Shown one piece after another: positions 10,901-22,939 of a DNA stretch of 64,000 bases. Position 1 is the stretch's first letter. The number at the start of each line of letters is the position of its first letter. A model generated the notes under the pieces. It was not told the origin of the DNA, ran no database searches, and saw only the letters and a list, made by a program, of their open reading frames with translations. The translations under genes and the position numbers were made by a program. Source of the DNA: Phoenix dactylifera (lineage: Eukaryota > Streptophyta > Magnoliopsida > Arecales > Arecaceae); NCBI RefSeq assembly GCF_009389715.1, contig NC_052397.1, positions 15,138,129 through 15,202,128 on the forward strand, in the 5' to 3' direction.

Positions 10901-13900
10901 TGTATAATAACCATACATCTGTATACCAGATTTTTGAGAGACATTTCCTTTCATCACAGTTGAATTCCAGGATTTTCTGATGCCTTGCACTTGCATGCGT
11001 TGTTTCATGACTTCACATGGCACATAAACAAAAGAGCCAAGTGTATCCCCTGAATAGAATAGGAAAAAAAACAACAGTACCAATCTATTATTCAAAATAT
11101 CAACTTTCTGCAGTTTTTTGACAATAAAAATTAACAGTTGAGTTTATAGCCGATGACCACAGACTGGGCAAAATGGAAGTTAGAAAAATATATGAATCCA
11201 TAAAATACTTCAGTGATCCTAGAAGTTACACAAGGACGATTGTTTATTTACTATGATTCTATCAATAAATAAATGAAGCAAATATTTCTTTTTAAGTAGG
11301 ATATATATAATCATGCCCTATCATATACCCTTTATCAAAAACATATAATATCTTCTGTCTCAAAATGAAGGTAGTATTTAGCAATGTATATAGGATGGTT
11401 AAGACAGATGCCTAGGTACCTGCTTTAGTTGCCCATCGCAATGTTTTGAATCATGTTCGAATACAGAGGATTATATTGATCTATGAATGAGTGTTAAATG
11501 TTTCCAAGTTGGTACTTCCCAATGACTAACTACATCTTCATTGATATGTTCTAGGTTTCATTTTCAGATCACTGAAAATCTTTAATATTTCTACCTTTTA
11601 TTTCTTTATTTTTTTGGACTGCCTAGATCTTTGGGCACTCACCTAGCCCCTAAGCATTACATGGCCCCCTGGCCACCAGTCTACCATCAACAATCTTTTG
11701 AAAAATAAGCACTAAGCTATATGTTGATCTTACTCACTAATATGGCATAAATTCTCTACTAATTTAAGAAAAAAGAATACATTGTACATCTTTATGCATA
11801 ATTTCTGACAATGATCTTGCTTGTCCCATAATTATGTTAACTAGTTAATATGTTTCATGTTTATTCAAATGTCTTGGTACTTTAGTGGACTAGAGGTGGC
11901 TAAATAGTATATGAAGGCATCAATTCTTGAAATTTACTGTGCATGATTGTTAAATTCCCCCTTGTGGAAACATGTTCCTCATGATCCTTCTATACTCACC
12001 GGTTTCTGACAGCAGTGTATAATTTCAAACCAAAAGGCAAGCTTCCAAAAGTTTAAACTTTTGCCTGCCAAAGCCTAGGAGAACACCATGGCAATCATAC
12101 ACATATTTTGGTCAGTTCTGGAGGAATATGTAGGATCTTCACACTGAAATGTACTTGTTTTTCCTTGGTGGCATATAAAATTTCAACACGTCTTGTTCTT
12201 GCTCCAAAATATTGATGCACAAATGACATATTCTAGGCAAGTATGGTCTATAGACATGATGTATTATTATCCTTCTCCATGGTTGATTCTTTTTCGTTTT
12301 TCGTATTTATTTTTTAAGTTCATTAATTTATGGCCTAAATTTTCCTGAAACAATATGTCAAAAGCGAAACATATCCTAAAATTGAAGCTTTTAACCTTGA
12401 TTAGATATCTTGGCCAGGTGTAGGAACCATCCAAATTAAGTATTTAACTTTTCAGAAGCAATGGAATTGCAGGATTACAAGGTTCCGATTTTTGTTCACC
12501 ATATAAGTAAGTCAAAGAAAGGCCTGTTATTATTCATGCACTAGTGGAACGTGTAAGATATCATATTATCACATGCCTGAAGTAAATCAATCAAATTTCT
12601 TTGAAACATTGAATCCTGCAAAACTCTAGTCTAGGCTCCAACTATTGTTGTTCTTGCCAGAAAAGTCAGTTTAGGAATGAAAACTATGGCAACCAACAAT
12701 AGCAAGTAACACCCCTTAAGTCAAAATGGCAATGGCTCCCTAATAGCAAGGAACTGAGGATGTCAGTGTACTACCAACAAATTAAGGACAGATTAGATTG
12801 TGAAAGTTTTCCAAATTATGTGTAAGTTGTTAATACAATCCAAGAAAATATAGTGTTTTAGCAGTCTTCACTACTCCATTTTTTATACATATCCCGATTG
12901 AGAGTACACCCTGTTACTTATTAGAATCCATAATAAAATACGTATGATGCAGGCCCAACATAAATTCTAGTAAGCAAATTAGAGCTAATAAAAAACAAGA
13001 AGAAACATATTTCAAGATATAATCTAGCACTAAGGATGGTGATGATGATGATGATTATCATTATTATGAGAATTATTACTATCATTACTATTAAAAATGC
13101 ATAATTTGGAGCCCATGAATGAAAGCAAAAGAAAGTGCCATTAAGAAGATACACATGCTGAAAGAAAAAGAAAAAGGCCTCGCACAGCACAGAAATCGCT
13201 TCTTACCAACTGCTCCTGCAATGAAGTGAGACCAGTGACCACCAAGCTTAGGATTTACTTCCTCCAACCATTTCTTAGTTGATTCTATTACCCCAAAGTA
13301 TGTGGCCCCTGTTGCAAGTGATCCAGTTACCCCTGGAGTGATCCCTCTATAAAATCCTAGAAAAATAACACAAAGAAATTAAAAAAGTTAGATACATATT
13401 ATACAGATGATTTCATAAAATGGACTTACAAGTGTTATTCAACCGCAAAAAAAGACACACACTGGATTCAAAAGAAACCAACTTGTGCATGTGATCAACA
13501 TAACACTTGAAAAAGATTGATATGTTTCCTTACTAAGTGCAATATATCTGCTATCGCTACTGTATAAATATTTGAGAAAGGAAGCAAAAGGCAGGTTCAG
13601 GTTACCTCCCAAACCATCTGCACGCCAGACGATCTGGAGCATCTGCAGTATGTTCTTCTGGGCCTGATGACACCAGGGGAAGGAAAAATTGAAAACGTGA
13701 TATCTTTTTTAATATCTCCCGTGATATATATTACATAATGTGCAAATGAACTGCACAAACAGCAACAGCATTTTCACAAACACTATCTGGCCAATCACAT
13801 TTACAAAATAGTGAAATAAAATGGCTCAAAAAAAAGTACCTGAGTACCCGTAAGCACGGCCTGGCTTTGAACTCGTGTTTTCAGAGTGTCAATTGGGTGC

Positions 13901-14384
13901 ATCATGCCTTCGCCAAATGCTCCCGCAAGTGCTCCCCAAACAAACTCTCTCCATACTGCATTGAATAGATTTAGCTCTCTAAGAATTCAACAGTAGATGA
14001 TACAAAACAGTCGATACAAAAGACTCGATTACAAGATATATTTCCAGGACGCACGCTCAAATTAAATGCAACTAACTCACTCCTTCAACTTTGCATTTAG
14101 GAGCATATCAAAACTTCAAATCATTCTCTACTTCCTTTCAAGAATCTGTTGTTGGTTTCTCCCATTCGAAAGAAAACAATCAAACATCCAGGAAATTAAA
14201 CATTTCCTTGCAATAAAATACTCGATATACGGGACCTAAAACTTCATTCGACTCGGCTCAGGAAACTATGAAATTTTGCGGCAAAGTGCTTGGAGAACTC
14301 GCCGAAGAAGTTATTGGGCGGGCGTTTGGAGAGGGCAGTCCTCGAATCCCCGACTGCTTGCGGAGAAGAGGCCGAGGCCGCCAT
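6818..14384 (-). CDS. Mitochondrial carrier family protein (At1g74240-like), nine exons
   Basis: Predicted 361-residue inner-membrane transporter of the SLC25 family. Exons in coding order: 14384-14303, 13955-13840, 13663-13606, 13356-13207, 11049-10839, 8776-8731, 8344-8224, 8109-8037, 7046-6818. All junction phases agree. The three tandem carrier repeats are marked by PIDTLK (about residue 48), PCEVMK (about 146) and PLDVIK (about 270), the Px[D/E]xx[K/R] signatures of odd helices that form the matrix salt-bridge network. Recalled similarity is strongest to Arabidopsis At1g74240, a carrier with no substrate I can name (364 residues in my recollection). Eight introns end in AG, and seven of them start with GT. 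The first appears to start with GC, which joins NNFF to VWREF as in the homologue; a weaker GT site 36 bp further on would also keep frame. Introns of 2.2 and 2.1 kb contain dispersed repeats but no gene. Confidence 0.9.
7954..7988. repeat. (GA)n microsatellite
   Basis: About 35 bp of GA dinucleotides in the last intron of the carrier gene. Confidence 0.95.
8992..9008. repeat. Poly-C tract
   Basis: Seventeen consecutive C residues followed by an A-rich run, inside a carrier-gene intron. Likely variable in length and prone to sequencing error. Confidence 0.9.
9050..9940. repeat. Possible non-autonomous dispersed element in a carrier intron
   Basis: The segment is bounded by CAATGGTTTGAAAT at about 9061 and an inverted relative, ending AACCATGG, at about 9935. 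Its ends are rich in GGTTTTGGTC and CCGAACC words and its interior is AT-rich and non-coding. It could be a degenerate terminal-inverted-repeat element or a decayed repeat of another kind; the ends match only loosely. Confidence 0.35.
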
Positions 14385-15019
14385 GGGTACCGATCCCAGT
14401 TGGAGAAATCGATCGCTTCCCTTCTCTCTCTATCCCCCTTCGTTCCTCGATTCGTAAAGGGTTTTGGTGGTCAGGGTTTTCGCAGCCTCAATTCGGGCAA
14501 GATATTTGGTTTAGTCATAAGATGAAAGCCTTGTCGCATTAAGGTCCCTCACTACTAGAAACAGAGATGTAATGTACTGCTTTTGTTTATGAATGAATGA
14601 TTGAGATTAAAATAGACAGCTTATATGCAAAAACCCCCCTTTCCTTTTTCTCTTTTTTTTTCTTTTTTTTTCTTTTTTTTTAGCAGCATGTGATGAGTCC
14701 CTTCTTCGGCCAATAGGTTAGAGGTATGTTAGGTGCTAAATTGCAATCAATCTAACTCCAATTGCAACAAATTGCCCTGATTTTGAATTGCATCGAACCA
14801 TATCGAATTGTATTAATGCGAGTTCGCTGAAACGAACCATAGAAATCTATTCTTTGTTGTTATATGCTTTTCTATCAAGGAGTTTATAAGCATGAGAAGA
14901 AAAGGAATACATTTCAAAGGAGCAGTTAATGGATCATTAATGTAATCAAGAGCTGCTACATGATTGTTATGTGTCAATTTTTCTCTTGACAAAACAGTGA
15001 TGGAATTTTCATCTAAAAT
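14385..15019. other. Carrier gene promoter side; no gene
   Basis: Starts with the CT-rich 5' flank of the minus-strand carrier gene, followed by T-rich tracts (14640-14683) and AT-rich sequence. No coding exon is recognisable. Confidence 0.5.
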
Positions 15020-15830
15020 ATAATTCATTGTGGCAAAGCATGATTCATAAGGCATATTGCAGTCGTAGAAACTTTGGACTCCGAGGAAGCAAGGGCTCTA
15101 ATCGCTCTCACATTTTTTGGAAAGATATTTGTAATATATACTTCAGCCATTTTGGTGCAGCCTTACTTTTATCTTGGAGTAATAGAGTAGCATCAGGTTT
15201 TAGGAAGATTGTTGGAACAGCAAAGTATCACTCTATTGTCTCTTTCCATCTTCATATCAGGCCTCTCTTAAGCAAAGTCTGGCCATTATGGAATTCTAGT
15301 AGAAGGAACTTTAATTGTCAAATCCCTGTCCAAAGTTCTTTAAGCATGGATGAACAAAAGGAATGGGGTGGTCCCTTTCAACTACTAAATCTAATTAAAC
15401 CTGGATCCAGTCTAGACAATGTGATTCTTTTTTTAATTCCGGAAGTCTTAAATCCCCCGTTTGTTCATCTCTGTGGTGTACTGCAGACCCAAAAAATTTA
15501 TAATTTTTAGGCAGAGTATTAGCTAAGAAAAGATGGCATATCATCTCCAAATGTTGCTTCTATGGAAAATAAGTGGAGACAATCAATCATATATTATTGC
15601 ACCATACCTTTATTAAGTAGATGTGGAGAAGAACTAAACAAGTAATTAGGTTCAAAGGTCATCCTCCAACTCTTCTGTCATTATGGATCATAAAAAGAAC
15701 GAGAGGAATTTCTAAGAGCATTAGAGCTACTTCGATAAGTAGTGCTTGCAAATCACATCGACAGGATGGAAAGAAAGAAATAATAGGATATTTTTTTCGA
15801 TAGAGATAAATATGTAGAGTTCATAACTAG
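15020..15830 (+). mobile_element. Degenerate LINE fragment (zf-RVT region)
   Basis: Conceptual translation in several frames gives pieces typical of the 3' part of plant L1 open reading frame 2. These include HIFWKDICN near 15110, a SLKSPVCSSLW block near 15440, and a zinc-knuckle-like KRWHIISKCCFYGK followed by VETINHILLHH near 15530-15600, then MWRRTKQVI. The Cys and His spacing resembles the zf-RVT domain after the reverse transcriptase. Stops and frame changes are many, so this is old. No poly-A tail or target duplication was identified. Confidence 0.5.
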
Positions 15831-17098
15831 TCATGCTATGTGTTTGTTCAAGGGCTTGGTTTGTCTTCAAAACTCAAAGATCCAAAAAGCTTATTCTAGG
15901 TTGTAGAATTTTATCTCAGTGATTGTACTATGGTATTATGCACATTCTTCTTCCTTTTTACTTTCTTTCTTCCTTCTGTCTCTCTTGTAAATATTTTCTT
16001 CCTACTGTGTGTTAATGTTGCTATCTACATGTATTGATTTATGCCTCCTATAGCCTGATCTAGTTAAAGAGGTAATGAGAGCTTAATCATAGGAACAAAT
16101 GATAAGTTCTCATCATTATCTAATCTATATCTCATTAATTATGGAATAGTTTTGGAGCAAAATCTGAACTTGCTATGATACACATCAACATTGTCCAAGA
16201 TATTTCTCATTAAATATGGAGTCATTATAGAGCAAAACCATGGAGATGGTTTCAAAAGAATAAGAAAAGAGATTGTGAGAAGCCATACAAGAAATTAAAA
16301 AAAAAATATAAGATTAAGACACTTCGCTTTGCTAGAAACAATATGTAAGCCAACAAGGCATTGTTGTTGGGATAAAAATCGTTGAAGGATGAAACAAAAG
16401 AAATCTTCAATACTTGAAAGATGTGCATTTCTAACCAATCTATGTTTGCTTCCACAATTTCTTCGCGAAGATTTAGTGATTCTACGAAGTTAGTACATAT
16501 AGTTGGTGCAACAAAAAAAATAAATAGAATATCTACAATTTTTGGAGTAGTAAGATAGAATATCTATTATTTATCTTCGAAACAAATTATTTTTGTTGTT
16601 GGATTAATTGGTAATATGCCGTTATAGGTGAATTTACCTTGCATAAAGGACCCTCATAAAATATGAAAGGTTAGTCCATTTAGTTGGTGCAACAAAAAAA
16701 ATATAAAACCTACTCTCTTAGCAACAAATCTTTTTTTTTATTTTTTTTCTTGTACTACAAAATAAGATTTTTGCATTTATAGAAAAAAATAAATTAAAAA
16801 CATCGCTGGAAGGAGGGATCAAACCTCAACTCCTTCTAGCAATTAAAGAAAAATATAAAATCTACTCTTTTTTTAAAGCATCCAGATAAAATATCAATCA
16901 TTTATCTTAGCTACATATTTTTTTTCTGCTCTTGGGTTTATATTACAAAATAAGGTTTTTGCTTTTCTAGGAAAATATTTCAAAATTTTAAATCTACTCG
17001 TTTTTCGGGAACGCCAGATCGTAAATCCATTTTAACAAAATAGATTTTTTTTTCCTATTTTCAGGGAAAAAAATTCAAGGCTGATATTTTTAAAAAGT
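15831..17098. other. AT-rich spacer with local duplications
   Basis: No gene. Two copies of a block containing TTTAGTTGGTGCAACAAAAA-like sequence occur near 16495 and 16675. Blocks containing ACAAAATAAG(A/G)TTTTTGC recur near 16755 and 16945, with a looser relative near 17035. The repeats lead up to the tRNA gene and to a partial copy of it at about 16804. Confidence 0.6.
16804..16842 (-). pseudogene. Partial tRNA-Asn copy (3' half)
   Basis: The plus strand reads TCGCTGGAAGGAGGGATCAA, matching TCGCTAGAAGGAGGGCTCGA at the 3' end of the tRNA-Asn gene 300 bp away, then diverges through a degraded T arm. The D arm and anticodon arm are absent. The same kind of AT-rich block precedes both copies, so a segmental duplication followed by decay is the simplest origin. 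Confidence 0.6.
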
Positions 17099-17172
17099 CG
17101 CTAGAAGGAGGGCTCGAACCTCCGACCTTATGGTTAACAGCCATACGCTCTAACCAACTGAGCTATTCCAGC
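17099..17172 (-). tRNA. tRNA-Asn (anticodon GTT)
   Basis: Folds into a complete cloverleaf on the minus strand. The acceptor stem GCTGGAA pairs with TTCTAGC (one G-T pair). The D arm reads GCTCAGTTGGTTAGAGC, the anticodon stem TATGG/CCATA encloses the loop CTGTTAA (GTT), the variable loop is AGGTC, and the T arm is GGAGG-TTCGAGC-CCTCC. The discriminator base is G and there is no intron. Internal A and B boxes are intact, and a run of five T follows within a few bases, a normal RNA polymerase III terminator. It matches the usual nuclear plant tRNA-Asn and reads AAC/AAU codons. Confidence 0.97.
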
Positions 17173-18539
17173 TTTAGAGAATACTTCTTCAAATATTTAT
17201 ATGGTAACAATAATAGTTGGGTTGATTGGTCCTTCCCCGTCAGTGAGACCCTGCGAAGTTTGATTGGCATAGCACAATGGAAAGAAGAAAAAACGAAAAG
17301 GAGCTTCTTGGCACTATCACCATATATGACGAAATTGAAGAAAAAAATTGAATTTGCAAAATATGCCTTGAAATCTTAAATTTATGTCATGCATATGTGA
17401 TGATGAGAATGTATACTTAGTCTTGCAGCATTGCTAATTGTTGGAACCAATCCTTGATTAATCCATGACCTACTACACAATTATCGCTTCCTACAAGTTT
17501 GAGGATGGATTTATGGATTTATTCAACTCATGGTCATTCATGGGTTGAAAGCCCGAACCCTTGCGAAAAATATTTATAATTGAGTTGGTCTCTGCTAACC
17601 CAAATGCAACTCAATCAAAAGAATAGAAAAATAAAAAATCTTAACAAACCATCTATTATGAATGGGTTCAAATGGATTGGCAGGTTCAAGTCATAAATTA
17701 TAAGGTGCATCTATATGGACTTGGACGCTGCTGGTGAGTGTGCTACTGGTCCGCTGGCAACCGGAGTGGTGCTAGGATGACGTACTCACACATGAGTAAC
17801 CATGAAAGAAAAAGGCAAGCGAAAATTTGTGACATGAATTCTAGCATATGCACGCGAAAAATCCATTGACCACTATTTTATCTTTCTCCTCTTCCTGCGA
17901 ACCAAACAAGTCCCAAAACATAATATCCTAATATCCATACAAGAGACTAATATTCAATGGATTTTTCGCAATAGCTCTTGCAAACATGAAAGCAAATCAT
18001 TTTCATAATTTAGCAAAGAAATCCAAAGCACTCCTACATCAGACTTCATCCTCGATTTTGTAACTTTCAAGGAAATATAGGGAGGCATATTGGCACTTAG
18101 CAAACCTGTATTTCCTTAAGCGGACAACATTGCCTGAAAACATCACCGCATAAGCCTGTAGATTCATAAACAAATATAAACTAAACCCTTAGAAAAAGGT
18201 AACATAGTTTAATTCATTCTGACAAAACTTCAAATTATGCCATTATCAGCGTCCTGATCGTTGCAGACTTCCACCTGCTCATGTCTGTGCTTGAGCGTAT
18301 TTTAAAGGGAGACAAATGATATTTGCCAGTAAAATTGTTGGAAAAAAAGGCCACTAATTCTTTATGGCTCTCACCGGAGATCAAATCCATCTTTCCATAC
18401 CAAGGAGCAAAATTTGTCATTTTAGCATAAAAATACAAAAAAAAAATGGACTGGACAAGTCATTGAGTCGTTGGAGTACATAAATCATACGCTTGACAGC
18501 CATTTGGTCCAAAAACATGAAACTACGAGTAATGAAAAG
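17173..18539. other. Spacer and probable 3' UTR of the SmG gene
   Basis: No coding exon seen. The part from about 18230 to 18539 is probably the 3' UTR of the minus-strand SmG gene. The rest is AT-rich; a phrase resembling GAATGGGTTCA occurs more than once but no defined repeat could be drawn. Confidence 0.45.
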
Positions 18540-21500
18540 CTATTGCGTTCTGCCGACTGGCTCCAGAGCTTCTATCATGACTACACTGTTCCCCCTGATA
18601 ACCTGTGGAAAATTTAGCACGGTTCAAATCATCAAATCACTGTTAAGTCTGAATCCACCATGTGCCCCTTTGAGGTTAGCTGCATGCCTTTCCATGAAGG
18701 AATCCAGAAAAGAAATGAAACTATTTTGAGACTACTTAACAAGAGACGAGAAGAATAGGCCTCCTATTAAATTATAATATATAGAGACTACTAAGGAACT
18801 GAATTGCAAAGAAACTTACCACCATTCCAATATCATTCTTCTCATTGCCGTTAACCTCCACAGTATTGTCAATCACCAGGTTCATAAATTGGTCAAATCC
18901 ACGAAGAGTGCCAACTATAACCCGGTTTGCGTTCAGCTTGACTGCAAAAATGATTTCAACACAGAAACGTTAGCATATACTTTGGTAGAGAAAGCAGAGA
19001 GAGAAGGCTTGCAAATAACTCAGTCAATGTTCAGTTCATTTTTCGAATATTAATAAGTTCCAAAATAATTATGTGAACAGCCAGAGGGGCATCATATTTT
19101 ACACAACCTCTGCATGCAAATATCAGACAAGGGCATAAAGATGAAGAATAAAATTAAGAAGAAAAAAAAATATCTCTAACAAAACTAAGTATATAATTTG
19201 AACACAAGAAAGCTGCAACTATGATATATCAAAATTAGGAAGAACAAACTAAACAAAAAAGAAACAAGACAGCAATCTCGTGAAGCACATGCCAACAGTA
19301 TAGTCAGATGCCTTCAAAGAGTTGGAAGATTCTCAGAAACACATACCAAATTAAAGCTTTTGCTAAACCTGATGAAATACAATATATAACAAACCCATCT
19401 GGTTATGCTCTATTCACGTACTACAAATCCGAGGAAAGCAAATGACAAATTGACAATGAGGGTTGAACATGCTAAGTTGCTGCCTGGCTGACAGATATCT
19501 AGCCCCTTTCTCATCTCCTTTAACTTGCTTCCACCACAACCAAGCAAAGCATGTAATACCTTTCTAGAGGTCCGAGGTTTTAATATTCCACACACCGTAC
19601 ATTAAGCAAAAGGCCTGATAAGAAAATGAAATTAATTCCACCTTTCCCCTATACTGGCATACAATTTCTTAAGTCTATTATCTTATTCACCACCAAATTG
19701 TAGAGGCAACTAACATACTGGAGGAGGAACCAAAACCGACAGAGGCATAAATGCAATTAGCACAACCCATGATCGACAAGCATGAAAGCTAGTTGTTTGG
19801 GTTTTCAATGTGGATAAAAACAGAAACAGGATGCAAATGTGCACACGTACCAGTCCCACGCCCCTTCAAAAAAGGGGCTGCCCTCACATCAATTTTTTTT
19901 GGGCATGTATGCGAGCAATCCAGGCATAAACAAGAAGCAACGTCCCAACTCCCAGGATAGCCCAATAAACAATTCTCTAACTCACCCAATCATAATCCAC
20001 TGGCAAAGGTTTATGCATGGAATAAAAAAAAAATTGAAAAAAAATCTAGAAGTTCACTGAGAAATAAATATCCCACTTTTAACATTAAATGCATATAAAG
20101 GAAAAAGCCCTATCAGAGTAACTATGACAAAAGCTTCATTGGAAAGGAATCCATAGCTTTCAAGAGGTATTCCTCATTTAGAGCCACTATTTCCAATATT
20201 CAACTTGGGAAAAAAAGAAAAAGAAATTAAACGAGACCAAACATGTTGTTGAGTGGATATTACCACCAAGCCACAAGCACATTGTGAATCAGTTACCAAG
20301 GATCAACTCTAGTGCGCTAACCCATATTCCAATGGCAAAAATTCTTAGATGGAACAAGATCTATAAAGAAATTAAATTTCAGTTCACCTAGAAATGAAAA
20401 TCCCATTTTTAACATTAAATATGAACAAAGCAGAAAACCCTATCAGAGTAACTATGACTAAAGCTTCATTTGGATATAAATCCATAGCTGCCAATAGGAT
20501 TCCTCATTTCGGGCTGCTATTTTCAATGGGCAAATTAAGTGTGAGAGATAGATTAAAAGTAGAATTATGATCCCAAAAAATAATCAACCAGCAAAAAACA
20601 ACTTTCTGGCCACTGAATCATACTCCAGTGGCAAAAGTTTTTGCATGTTACAAAAGCATTAAGAAATTTTAGAAGTTCATCTAGAAACACATGTACTATG
20701 TTTGAAAAGCAAAAAAGTTCAGAGAAGGGCCCTATCAGAGTAACTATGACTAAAACCTCATCTGGATATCAACCCATAGTTTCCAAGAGGCATTCCTCAT
20801 TTAGAGCCACCATTTCCAACAACCAACTTTTAAAAAATAGTAAATTAAACAATAAAATCACATACAGCTCCAGGTGCAAGTTAGCCATGGAATCAAAATG
20901 AGCATATTGATATAATGATACAATTACTAATAATATAAACAGACATGCAAATAAGAAACTATTATGGCACTGGTCTTGCCTTTTTCTATTAAAACTCCTC
21001 TGGCACTAATATAAGTACATATCCTCAATTGGATAATGTGTACCAACACAACTTTTTCATCAACTTGGGGTCATATTTATCAATCCCACTTCACCTTTTA
21101 CCCTAAAATTTTTCACACATAGTCGCAGCCAGTGTTGTTGGTTCATGTACCAAAGCAGTCGGCAAGTCACAATCGGCATTCACGGATAAATGAAGGATTG
21201 CATCTTACGTGCTGATATTCTTTCCCATGAACATAGATGGCCCATCACTCGAGAACCTCCTATGTAGAAAATTAGGGCACATCAACCCTCTTCAGTCCAT
21301 ATGGCAATTCAAGTTCTAATTTCTTTCCCTATATTTTCTCTACGCAACCGATGCAAGTCAAAAGCCAAATGTGATATCAGAAGCTAAAATACGAAGAATC
21401 CAATCACACCCAAATAAAAATAAGATTAAAAGAGCTATTTTTCTCTCATAGAAAACAATTTATTCCAAAAATATACCGATTAAAGAGATTTAAGCTACAT

Positions 21501-21828
21501 CAGCCGATTTCACTTATCCTTGTTCACAAACCCATGTTAGTTGGAAGCCCTAAGCCTACAAGAAATGTAGCGCGATAAAAAGGAAAAAAATCGAAGCAAG
21601 CATCCATTAGAAGCAGGAAGAAAAAAAAATGATGCATTAATGAATTAAACAACTTACTTTGAAGCTTCTTGTCCATGTACCTGTCACCCCATTCAAGAAC
21701 CAAAAAGAATAAGAAGAAAGGAAGAAGAATAAGTACATTCAAATCGCTTCAAGGGTAAAAAGGAGGAAATGGATCGAAGGGAGGGGAACTCACTTCTTGA
21801 GATCCGGTGGCTGGCCCGATCTACTCAT
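18540..21828 (-). CDS. Small nuclear ribonucleoprotein G (SmG), four exons
   Basis: Encodes an 80-residue Sm protein. Exons in coding order: 21828-21794, 21680-21658, 18941-18820, 18602-18540; all have GT-AG borders and consistent phases. The protein starts MSRSGQPPDLKKYMDKKLQ. It carries the Sm1 motif (NANRVIVGTLRGFDQFMNLV) and the Sm2 motif (VVIRGNSVVMIEAL), and ends EPVGRTQ. Length and sequence are those of plant SmG. SmG is one of seven Sm subunits that form the ring around U1, U2, U4 and U5 snRNAs, needed for snRNP assembly and pre-mRNA splicing in the nucleus. Intron 2 (2.7 kb) contains a threefold local repeat. A TATA box and telo-box-like motifs precede the start. The gene looks intact. 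Confidence 0.97.
19985..20900. repeat. Three diverged direct repeats of about 300 bp in SmG intron 2
   Basis: Each copy has a start resembling CACTGGCAAA(G)GTTTATGCATG (at about 19997, 20330 and 20629), a block containing CCCTATCAGAGTAACTATGA (at about 20109, 20437 and 20731) and an end resembling GGCATTCCTCATTTAGAGCC. Copies differ by roughly 15-25% with indels. The shared core is non-coding. This looks like an old local triplication. Confidence 0.85.
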
Positions 21829-21865
21829 GGTGGCAGGATTCGAGAGAGAAGAGAATACAAATAGT

Positions 21866-21914
21866 CTAGGGTTTTAGAAAGATCTCCGACCTCTTCCCCT
21901 CTCCAAAACCCTAG
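21866..21914 (-). promoter_or_regulatory. Telo-box-like AAACCCTAG motifs near the SmG start
   Basis: CTAGGGTTTTA at 21866-21876 and AAAACCCTAG at about 21905-21914 are the two orientations of the plant telo-box core. Such boxes are common just downstream of the start site in plant translation and RNA-processing genes, which fits SmG. Function here is inferred from position only. Confidence 0.5.
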
Positions 21915-21941
21915 TAAAATCCGACCTCATCGAGGCCGCTA

Positions 21942-21949
21942 CATTTATA
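21942..21949 (-). promoter_or_regulatory. Probable TATA box of the SmG gene
   Basis: Reads TATAAATG on the minus strand, about 115 bp upstream of the SmG start codon. It allows a 5' UTR of roughly 85-90 bases that contains the telo-box-like motifs. Confidence 0.5.
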
Positions 21950-22939
21950 GCAGGCGCGGAACCCTTGGGGAAATCCGGTTCAAGTCCGGTCCGGTTCATT
22001 TAAGAACCGGAGTAGGCCGGTCGCTCTATTCTCCCTTTATATACGGTGTGATTCAAGTTTTTAGTCATTTTTTATGAGCCACTTTTTGCGGAAATAAGCT
22101 TCGCGGAGTAGTCGAGCAGCATTGTGCTCTCCTCCATAGCTTCTTTTTCTCGCTGTTACATTATCTTTTTGCTACATTAATGATCAAATGCTAAGAGAGT
22201 GAATGCTTGGTAGATAGGTGTATCCAAAAAAATGTATATAGCCCTCATTGCATGGATGTAGAATATTGCTCCAATCATCAAGTGGTGATTACTACTTGAT
22301 TCATCGGATTGGAGATTGGTGCCAAACATAATAGGATTAGTAGTATCAGTTGGGCTCTACTTATGCTCATCAAATCGCCGATTTTCATATTCCTCGATGA
22401 ATTGAGTGGCGATCAGTAGCATGTAATTATGATGGCACATGTTAATTATTTTTTCCATCGATTGATTATTAGGTTTATAATAGATGAGTCTGATCTTAGG
22501 ATCTCGCCGCTTAACAAGACTAGGCTTGAAATAATGCTATTTAGGTCCAAGATGCAGGGTGAACCTCCATTGGTCCCATTTAGGTTTGTGGCTGTTTGAG
22601 ACCACTCATTGGTGAGTCAAGATTGGCACAAACTCATCTCAACATATCGGTATGTGGAACCATGTGAGAGGAGGGAGGGAGGGAGAGAGAGAGATCTAAT
22701 GGAGAGCTAAAGTAGGTTGGTGAGGTCTAATCAAAGTGGGCTGAGTGAGGCCAACTCAAGATAGAACAGATAGGGATGGTAATTGCTTGGCCGATTCTAG
22801 ACTAACTTAATAGCGTGGATTAGTTGGGACAAGTTCCTTGATAACATGGTTCATGTTTATCCAGGCCTTCTCAAAAATTGATTTAGACTGGGACCATGAT
22901 ACACGGGTGTCGGAAAAATGAATTGAGGGTCTAATCAAA
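21950..22939. other. Intergenic region, no gene seen
   Basis: Upstream flank of SmG followed by anonymous sequence with a short GGGA/GA-rich run at about 22670-22692. No reading frame with a recognisable domain. Confidence 0.5.

Noticed and set aside
12921-13190. 89-codon minus-strand frame with many Ile
   Set aside because: Produced by an ATG/ATT-rich simple repeat in a carrier intron.
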